Of a stretch of DNA of 64,000 bases, positions 58,289 through 64,000 are shown one piece after another. Under the pieces are notes generated by a model that made no database searches, was not told the DNA's origin, and saw only the letters and a list, made by a program, of their open reading frames with translations. Source of the stretch: CAUZIZ01 sp965218775 (GTDB lineage Bacteria > Acidobacteriota > UBA6911 > RPQK01 > JAJDTT01); the NCBI GenBank assembly GCA_965218775.1, contig CBDCLS010000006.1, forward strand, positions 1,240,001 through 1,304,000, given 5' to 3'. Both the position numbers and the translations under genes were made by a program. Within the stretch, counting starts at the first letter, position 1; each line of letters opens with the position of its first letter.

Positions 58289-58851
58289 GGGGCACCCGGA
58301 ATATCGGACTACAACTGCCCTTGGTCATCTTGTTCACCGCCAATCTGACCGCCGCGACTCTCGCGGGAGCGGAGGAAGGCGCGTGCAAGACGGCCTTACC
58401 GCTAACCCCGGAAAGTCCCCGGCAAACCCACCTCCAATTAGGTTTGGAGTCATCGGCACCCCAGCTCAGCGGCGACTGGTATCCTCCGGAAGAGGATAAG
58501 TGGCGATGGATGGGCCAATCTGCGGGAGTCTATCTGGGACTTCCCGCCGACAAGGAACCGACGCTGGAACTGGAATTCATCCTTCCTCCAGAGCTCTTGA
58601 GCGCTGTGGGCACAGTCGCCATCACTCTGAGTCTAGACGGACAGTTCTTGGACCGGCTAAGTTATGTTGAACCTGGGGAGTTTATGTACCGTGGTTTTCT
58701 CTCTGGAACCCAGCTCCGGAACCCGGTGACCTGTCTAAAGATCTCGGTAGGCCAGACCTTCCGGCCTCCCAAAGACAAACGCGATCTCGGTGTAGCCGTC
58801 GTCAGAGCCGGCTTCATGACAGCCGACGGGCCTGCGTCCGACGACAAGTAG
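58285..58851 (+). CDS. Exported beta-sandwich protein
   Basis: 188 residues, signal peptide LQLPLVILFTANLTAATLAG, overlapping the lipoprotein gene by 4 bases. The mature protein reads LSGDWYPPEEDKWRWMGQSAGVYLGL-type, then AITLSLDGQFLDRLSYVEPG, and RDLGVAVVRAGF. This parallels the C-terminal module of the 53395-56535 protein (GWSNPERGFTWTLG, VEILVNGRSAGRW, DRRVLGLAFSALEL), so both probably bind or decorate the same glycan. No known family name. Confidence 0.65.
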   Translation: MRGTRNIGLQLPLVILFTANLTAATLAGAEEGACKTALPLTPESPRQTHLQLGLESSAPQLSGDWYPPEEDKWRWMGQSAGVYLGLPADKEPTLELEFILPPELLSAVGTVAITLSLDGQFLDRLSYVEPGEFMYRGFLSGTQLRNPVTCLKISVGQTFRPPKDKRDLGVAVVRAGFMTADGPASDDK

Positions 58852-58894
58852 AGCTGCGCGAGCACCTTCTGGCGGTGGATGACCCAGGGAGAAA

Positions 58895-58975
58895 CTTCAC
58901 TGACGACCGGGGAGATCGTGCTGCTGTCCAGCTCTCTCCGACTGCTGGCGAGTCAAGTCGTTCGCGGCTCTGTCG
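58895..58975 (+). repeat. Dispersed remnant shared with 34612-34690
   Basis: TCGTGCTGCTGTCC, CTCTCTCCG, GCGAGTCAAGTCGTTCGCGGC; see 34612-34690. Confidence 0.35.
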
Positions 58976-59023
58976 GATTTAGCTTGAAATTGACTGCAAT
59001 TCAGAATGTGTCGATTGTCGAAG

Positions 59024-61243
59024 TTAGAACTTGCTGTCCTTGGGGAATATGTAGCCTCGCTTCGCGGTGACGAAGGCGGCCCAGAGGATCAGGTAGAGAA
59101 ACCGGGGGATAAACAGAAACCCTTTCAAGAGCGTCCGTCCAATCACTAACAGGGCCGAGGGACGTCGATCCCGCCGATCCCGCGGTCGCAGGAACTGGCC
59201 CAGGTTGCCTCTTAGCATGTAGCAGTCGAGATTCTCGTTGAGGACCAACCGATTCCGGGCGCGTAGGGTGAGAAACAGAAACTTTTGTAAGCGGAAGATC
59301 GGCCGGCCGGAAAAGATGGCACAAACCAGATCCACTCTTGTGCGGATCAGCCTCAACAAGACCTCTAGATTCGTTGACCCGCTTCCTGGAGTATAAGTCC
59401 AGACTGCTTCGACTGCAGGCAGAACCTCGTACAAAGCACGCTTGTCCTCGCGGCAGAAGACCACAATTCCTTCTGCGCCAACCTTGGGATCTTGAAGTCT
59501 CCTAATTGCCTTTACGGCGTTGGAATCTTCGTCCGTGGGGAAGAACAAGGTGGTGTGAGTGGCACTCCACTTTCGGGTTAGCATCACGCGGAGCAAGGTT
59601 CCCCATACGGAAGGCTGGCGACTGCGATCGGGACTCCCTTTCAGGTAATAGCAGTTGAGATCCTGGTTGAAGGCGAGTCGGTATCTTGCCGGGAAGAGCA
59701 CAAATAGCAGCTTCTGCAGCCGGAAGGTGGGTTGGGGTGAGAAGATCGAGGACACGACTTCTACTCGCGAGCGGGCCAGGTCGAGAACGGTCTTCAAGTT
59801 CTGACGGGTTTGCCCGGGAGCGTAGGTCCGAACCTGCTCGACCCCAGGTAGAGCCTCGTAGAAGGAACGCTTGTCATCGCGACAGAAGACCCAGATGGGT
59901 TGAGTCGAGACGACCTTGGGGTCCTGTAGCTTTTGGACCGCCTTCCTGGCTTTGGAGTCCTCATCCGTTGGAAGAAAAAGAATTGGAGGCTGACGCTCAG
60001 CCACGAAAAGGGAGGGATCCTTTCGAAGCGTCCAGGAAAGGGTCCGGAGTGTCAGACGATAACAATCCGATCGGGCATTGAGGGCAAGATGGTGGCGAAT
60101 GGGAAGCAAGAAGTACAACAACTTCTGCTTCCGAAAAACGCCCCTTCCCGAAAAGACAGCTGCCACCATGTCCGCGTCGAAGCCCTTCAGATCCCTCCAC
60201 AATCCGAGGCTGCCCCAAGCATTCTCACGGGAGAAGGTCACGATCCTTTCCAGACCTACAACGTCTCTGAAAGCTTCGACGTCTTCTTTCCGGCACAGAA
60301 GGCAGATCTGCGAACGGGGAAACATTTCAGGCTTTCTCAGAGCCTCGATCGTGGGCTTGACGTAGGCCGGGCTTTCGGTTTGTATCAGCAAAACTCGGGG
60401 CGAGGGTCTTGGCAGCGGGGATCCCTGCCAGACTCGTCCCCACAGAAATCGCAGAAGACTCCGAGCTGTGGCGTAAAAATAGTCACCCTGCTCGTTGACT
60501 ACCAGGATCTTGGGGAGCCTCAAGACAAAGGGAAGCAGCTTCAGACTGGCGAACCCCTTCTCACCCGAGAAAAAGACAACTCCGCTGTCGAAACTCTGTC
60601 GGCGTAAGGCTCTCCACCCTTGCCGCTCAGTCGCAGCAGAGATTCGGGCTACCTCGGCCCGATCCGGAATCAATCGCCCCCACTTCTCCTCACTCGATTC
60701 GGCTAGCGACTGATGACAGGTTTCGACAACCAGGACTTTTTCTCCCAAGGGTATCTGGGGGAACTCTTCCAGGTACTGAACGAATTCCTGAGAAGGACGG
60801 TGAAGAGGCGCCGCAAACGAACGGACGAGCCTTCCCGGCGTCAGAGAACGACGCTCTCTTTGATAGTCAACTTCATACGGGATCCCGTGAAGCTGGCGAG
60901 CGGCCCTCTTGATCCGGGGATAACCACGATTCAAGAGTGGGAACAGGACCTGATCGAAAGCAACCGGGATCTCGGGCAGATTCTTGTCGAATAAGAAGAG
61001 ATGGTCGAAGGGCGGAAACAGCTCAAGGTAGAAGTGGACTTCCGGCCGGTCGTTGACCAGGGCCGAGAGCACCCATTCCGGATTCCGCTCGCGCAGCTGT
61101 TGAGCAAGGTAGAAGAACTGCGGGAGGTGACAGCACTGAACCAGGAGCACACGAGTGGGATTTTGCCGAGTCTTGTGAGGTGCCAGATCCTCGCCCCTGC
61201 GCTGCGAGAAGGCTCCCCCACCCGGAATGCCTGTCTCAGACAT
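59024..61243 (-). CDS. Protein of four tandem Rossmann-like repeat modules
   Basis: 739 residues without a signal peptide but with a hydrophobic basic C-terminal end (GFLFIPRFLYLILWAAFVTA), so probably membrane-attached. Four modules repeat: (1) about 30-262, VLLVQCCHLPQFFYLAQQL...KLLPFVLRLPKILVVNEQG; (2) about 280-415, VLLIQTESPAYVKPTIEALR; (3) about 425-565, ILFLPTDEDSKARKAVQKLQ, DPKVVST; (4) about 580-705, TLFFPTDEDSNAVKAIRRLQ, DPKVGAE. Modules 2-4 each continue with CR(K/D/E)(E/D)(D/K), then a stretch ending F(R)(K/L)QK(L/F)L(Y/F)(F/V)L, a basic loop, and a LNxxxxCY motif (LNARSDCYRL, FNQDLNCYYL, LNENLDCYML). It may be a glycosyltransferase-like or a non-catalytic scaffold for surface polysaccharide. 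No family was recognised. Confidence 0.7.
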   Translation of the reverse strand: MSETGIPGGGAFSQRRGEDLAPHKTRQNPTRVLLVQCCHLPQFFYLAQQLRERNPEWVLSALVNDRPEVHFYLELFPPFDHLFLFDKNLPEIPVAFDQVLFPLLNRGYPRIKRAARQLHGIPYEVDYQRERRSLTPGRLVRSFAAPLHRPSQEFVQYLEEFPQIPLGEKVLVVETCHQSLAESSEEKWGRLIPDRAEVARISAATERQGWRALRRQSFDSGVVFFSGEKGFASLKLLPFVLRLPKILVVNEQGDYFYATARSLLRFLWGRVWQGSPLPRPSPRVLLIQTESPAYVKPTIEALRKPEMFPRSQICLLCRKEDVEAFRDVVGLERIVTFSRENAWGSLGLWRDLKGFDADMVAAVFSGRGVFRKQKLLYFLLPIRHHLALNARSDCYRLTLRTLSWTLRKDPSLFVAERQPPILFLPTDEDSKARKAVQKLQDPKVVSTQPIWVFCRDDKRSFYEALPGVEQVRTYAPGQTRQNLKTVLDLARSRVEVVSSIFSPQPTFRLQKLLFVLFPARYRLAFNQDLNCYYLKGSPDRSRQPSVWGTLLRVMLTRKWSATHTTLFFPTDEDSNAVKAIRRLQDPKVGAEGIVVFCREDKRALYEVLPAVEAVWTYTPGSGSTNLEVLLRLIRTRVDLVCAIFSGRPIFRLQKFLFLTLRARNRLVLNENLDCYMLRGNLGQFLRPRDRRDRRPSALLVIGRTLLKGFLFIPRFLYLILWAAFVTAKRGYIFPKDSKF

Positions 61244-61246
61244 GGA

Positions 61247-61930
61247 TCAATTGGCCGCAGCCGTTTGAGATCTCGACAGAGCCGCCGTAATCCCACCAAC
61301 GAGGCTGCCGACAACCACGGTAAACATGATCCAAACGGTCAGTTGGGGTATCAGCGCAATCAGGACGAACTTCACCAGAAATCCCATTTCGGGATATCCC
61401 GGGGGGCCGAATTCATAGTGAGTCCCCCAACCGCCGATCATGGTGACGAACATGACAATCAGCACAGGCACACGAGAAGCGAAAGCGTAGCTGAGCATGG
61501 TTTGAAAGAAAGGCACCCAGACCCTGCGGAGGATCAAAAGGGCCACTATCGAGGCAACCGCGAAGCCTAGCTGCTGCCCAACAACCCCTCCAAGACTGAC
61601 GCTCACGTTGGGATCGCCCGTAAGAGTAACCACCGGCATGATGATGGCAATTGCCGCTAGTAGTGCCAGTACGGAGAAGCCAATCACTTTGCCTGCACTC
61701 TGCGGAGCATGACCCGAGCGAGCCAGTTTCAAGCTAAAGTAGATCCCGAATATGGGGACGAGCCAAACGATGCCCACCAGAGCACCCGGACCTCCTGGTT
61801 CGCTGTTGAAAAGCATCGCCGGTCCACCGCTTAGCTCACCCACCAGTCGTGCCAAGGTAACGACCAGGGCGATCAAGGCGGGAATCCTGATGAGCTCTTT
61901 TAGGTTGGGACCTGACGGCACTGCTTCCAT
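61247..61930 (-). CDS. Six-helix hypothetical membrane protein
   Basis: 227 residues from the ATG at 61930, chosen because AAGGAGGTGCGGCC precedes it; the open frame continues to 62011. Six hydrophobic segments: IPALIALVVTLARLVG, GALVGIVWLVPIFGIYFSLK, VIGFSVLALLAAIAIIMPVV, QLGFAVASIVALLILRRV, VPVLIVMFVTMIGGWG and FVLIALIPQLTVWIMFTVVV. Its stop lies 3 bases before the start of the 739-residue protein, so it heads a two-gene operon with it. No family recognised. Confidence 0.75.
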   Translation of the reverse strand: MEAVPSGPNLKELIRIPALIALVVTLARLVGELSGGPAMLFNSEPGGPGALVGIVWLVPIFGIYFSLKLARSGHAPQSAGKVIGFSVLALLAAIAIIMPVVTLTGDPNVSVSLGGVVGQQLGFAVASIVALLILRRVWVPFFQTMLSYAFASRVPVLIVMFVTMIGGWGTHYEFGPPGYPEMGFLVKFVLIALIPQLTVWIMFTVVVGSLVGGITAALSRSQTAAAN

Positions 61931-62121
61931 GGCCGCACCTCCTAAGGAACCGCCGAGACTGGCGGGTGATTTCGAAGAGTGACGCTCCCGTAATCTGATA
62001 CCATCACTCACTCGTGGGGCATGATTATCTCAGAGCGCGTGAGCAGGAACAACACCACGGTTTCAATCTCTCACCCAGGGGAGTCAGCGCGGATACGCAG
62101 GGTGCTAGGAGCTTACTACAG
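61931..62121. promoter_or_regulatory. Divergent intergenic region
   Basis: About 190 bases between the membrane protein gene (minus) and the FG-GAP gene (plus). It must hold both promoters; no convincing -35/-10 pair was recognised. Confidence 0.35.
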
Positions 62122-64000
62122 ATGAACCCTGAAACGATGAATCGCGGTGCGACTCTCTTGATCGCCGCACTCTTCCTCTGCCTGCACATCCCTCAGCTGG
62201 CGGGTCAGGCCACCGTCATCGTCGATATTGCTGGGCTGGACCCCGGCAAAGGGGAGCTCACCCGGGTACATGGATTCGACGGCGACGGCAGCTTTGGCAC
62301 GCCTGTTGCGGGTCCAATGGATATGGATGGAGACGATTATGCAGATTTCGCCGTCGCCTACATGCGCGCCAGTCCCTTGGGGCGGTTGGGAACAGGTGAG
62401 GTAGACCTGGTATTCGGCCGCGGCGCGATCGGCGAAATCATCGATACTTCGCAGCCCCAGGAGCGGGTTCTGAAACTGGCCGGGGATGTACTCAGTGAAG
62501 CAGCCGGGAGCGAGATCTGGATCGATGACGTCACCGGAGACGGATTGGGTGATCTCCTGATCGGAAGGCAGAATCACACACCCGACGAATCACTGGAGGA
62601 TGCTCGGATCGGAGCGGGTGCTCTAACGATCCTCGTTGGAGGCGTATGGCTTCGATCTTTTTCTGCAGGACTGGGCTACCTGGACCTGAGGAATCCCGAC
62701 CCGAGTTTTCCAATATTGACCATCGTAGGTCGTGATGCACTCGATCGGTTCGGCATCTGGTTCAGGACCGGAGACGTCGACGGCGACAAGATCGCCGACA
62801 TCGTCGTAAGTGCGGATCAGGAGGACTCAGGGGGCGAAAACAACAGCGGTGCGGCCTATATCATCCGTGGTGGTCCGCACCTAGCTTCCGCTGGGCGGAT
62901 TGATCTCAGGACCTGGACCTCCTCCTTGCTGGCCGGCCACTTGATGCGGCTTCGACCTCCATCGGGGGCCGCTGGTTTCCACCTAGGATCAACCTGCCAG
63001 ATAGCCGATCTGGACAACAATGGCCGAGGGGAGGTGCTGCTTTCAGCAGCTCTCAACCGGGCTGGAGCGACGATCTCCCCCTTCGGAGGCTCCGGTTCGG
63101 CAAGGGGGACCGGAGGGGCACCGAAGGGACATGTCTACATCGCTTGGGACCACAATTTCCCTACCGCTCCCTGGCCCACAGATCAAGAAATCGATCTTTC
63201 GGCTGGACTGAATATGAATACCGTGATCCGAGGAGGAAGGGACAATCTGATCTTTGGGGAAGAAATCGTCGGCGGTTCGGATATCGACGGAAATGGGATG
63301 ACCGATCTCTTTGTGGGGGACTTCCTGGCAGATGGCTCTGTCCCAAAGACCAAGCCTCTTTCCGGCATCGGCTATGTCTTCTACGACGCCCATAGCTTGA
63401 AAGGACTTTCCTTCGATCTGGACAACCTTCCCTCCGGCCTGGCCCTTGTTAGGATCCTGGGGCCAAGGACCGGGGCAATCGCCGCCGACACGGCGATCAT
63501 GGCCGATTTCGACGGTGACGGGATCGGAGATCTCCTTTTCGGCTCACCCCACGCCTATCCCCAGGGCCGAAGCTCTGCGGGGGCCATTCACGTACTTTAC
63601 GGTCAAGCGGAGCGGTGGCCGTCGCTGATCGACACTACCAATGGTGCTCTTCCTCCCCAGAGCGAGATCAGAATCACTGAAATACACGGTGCCCGGGGTG
63701 GCTTCCTGAACGATGACGGGGATACCCTCTGTTATAGCGTCTCCGCGGGCGATGCCGACGGGGATGAGGTGGCAGACATCGTTACCAACGAGATGGTTGG
63801 AAACGGTCTGGCTCCAGACACCATTGACGTCGGGAATCTGGTTGTACTCAGCGGAGCCTACATATCGAAGCCGAGTGTTCGTCGCTTTCCCCAATTCTCG
63901 AATGGTGAAGGCTCGAGTACGGAGGTCGTTCTGATCAACCCCTATTCTTCTATCCGCGCCGCCGGCTCGATCCAGTTTACTGACGACCAGGGCATGCGCG
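62122..64000 (+). CDS. Exported FG-GAP/integrin-alpha-like repeat protein, runs off the window
   Basis: From the ATG at 62122 the frame is open to the window end (626 codons). Signal peptide ATLLIAALFLCLHIPQLAGQ. Seven calcium-binding FG-GAP-type motifs: DMDGDDYADFAVA, DVTGDGLGDLLIG, DVDGDKIADIVVSA, DLDNNGRGEVLLSA, DIDGNGMTDLFVGD, DFDGDGIGDLLFGS and DADGDEVADIVTNE, about 70-90 residues apart, as in a seven-bladed integrin-alpha propeller. The end turns into the beta-sandwich type (FSNGEGSSTEVVLINPYSS) met in other secreted proteins here. It is probably an extracellular adhesion or binding protein. Confidence 0.9.
   Translation, partial: MNPETMNRGATLLIAALFLCLHIPQLAGQATVIVDIAGLDPGKGELTRVHGFDGDGSFGTPVAGPMDMDGDDYADFAVAYMRASPLGRLGTGEVDLVFGRGAIGEIIDTSQPQERVLKLAGDVLSEAAGSEIWIDDVTGDGLGDLLIGRQNHTPDESLEDARIGAGALTILVGGVWLRSFSAGLGYLDLRNPDPSFPILTIVGRDALDRFGIWFRTGDVDGDKIADIVVSADQEDSGGENNSGAAYIIRGGPHLASAGRIDLRTWTSSLLAGHLMRLRPPSGAAGFHLGSTCQIADLDNNGRGEVLLSAALNRAGATISPFGGSGSARGTGGAPKGHVYIAWDHNFPTAPWPTDQEIDLSAGLNMNTVIRGGRDNLIFGEEIVGGSDIDGNGMTDLFVGDFLADGSVPKTKPLSGIGYVFYDAHSLKGLSFDLDNLPSGLALVRILGPRTGAIAADTAIMADFDGDGIGDLLFGSPHAYPQGRSSAGAIHVLYGQAERWPSLIDTTNGALPPQSEIRITEIHGARGGFLNDDGDTLCYSVSAGDADGDEVADIVTNEMVGNGLAPDTIDVGNLVVLSGAYISKPSVRRFPQFSNGEGSSTEVVLINPYSSIRAAGSIQFTDDQGMR

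Noticed and set aside
1..64000. tRNA, rRNA, CRISPR arrays, prophage or integrative-element genes
   Set aside because: None was recognised by eye; the holin-like small protein at 19912 has no phage neighbours, and no integrase or att-like site adjoins it.

Overview
The window looks like accessory chromosome of a GC-rich, Gram-negative, flagellated environmental bacterium. Three things favour Acidobacteriota, possibly a marine or host-associated lineage: the Pkn-type kinase fragments, the abundance of exported carbohydrate-active proteins (beta-propeller and TIM-barrel types also common in Planctomycetes and Verrucomicrobia), and repetitive palindromic elements. This assignment is inference; no rRNA, tRNA or single-copy marker is present. 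No CRISPR array was seen.

Layout. 1-9 kb: Tat-exported TIM-barrel protein, gene fragments, a methyltransferase, a beta-propeller protein and a PEBP-family protein. 9.1-10.9 kb: complete IS1182-type element. 11-15 kb: a double alpha/beta hydrolase, then a DUF1326-DUF2182 pair. 15-19.4 kb: fragments, then a secreted subtilase whose Cys-rich tail is split by an IS256-family element with an 8-bp target duplication. 20-23 kb: kinase stump and an FHA-GAF-PP2C phosphatase. 23-27.3 kb: aldo/keto reductase, a RelE/ParE-type toxin-antitoxin pair, a sialidase-like protein and a VapBC pair. 27.5-33.6 kb: isochorismatase-ThuA fusion, Gfo/Idh/MocA oxidoreductase, a symporter gene split by two nested miniature elements, and a frameshifted LamG protein. 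33.7-36.1 kb: DUF1772 protein and an ECF sigma factor with a membrane partner. 36.2-40.7 kb: a 4.45-kb four-gene transposon inserted inside a 273-bp miniature element. 41-45 kb: beta-propeller and TIM-barrel operon, and a serine beta-lactamase-like protein. 45.4-48.7 kb: flagellin with a sigma-28-like promoter and CsrA-like leader, short-form leuA and a divergent LysR gene. 48.7-52.6 kb: CehA/McbA-type hydrolase plus beta-propeller. 52.7-62 kb: a probable surface-glycan locus (VTT protein, membrane sulfatase-superfamily protein, TIM-barrel lipoprotein, small beta-sandwich protein, a protein of four repeated modules, membrane protein). 62.1-64 kb: an FG-GAP repeat protein running off the edge.

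Two themes stand out. First, gene decay: at least a dozen loci are fragments, fusions or interrupted genes, and seven loci belong to one beta-propeller family, four of them decayed. Second, dense mobile DNA: five near-identical 175-bp elements each with a perfect 4-bp YTAR target duplication, two 273-bp elements, two IS elements, the four-gene transposon and several short palindromic repeat families. Intact target duplications and uninterrupted reference copies in the same window allow several pre-insertion states to be rebuilt to the base.

The functional genes point to a cell that takes apart and modifies polysaccharides outside the cytoplasm (propellers, GHL-type TIM barrels, sialidase-like, CehA/McbA, esterase-like hydrolases) and builds its own surface glycan.
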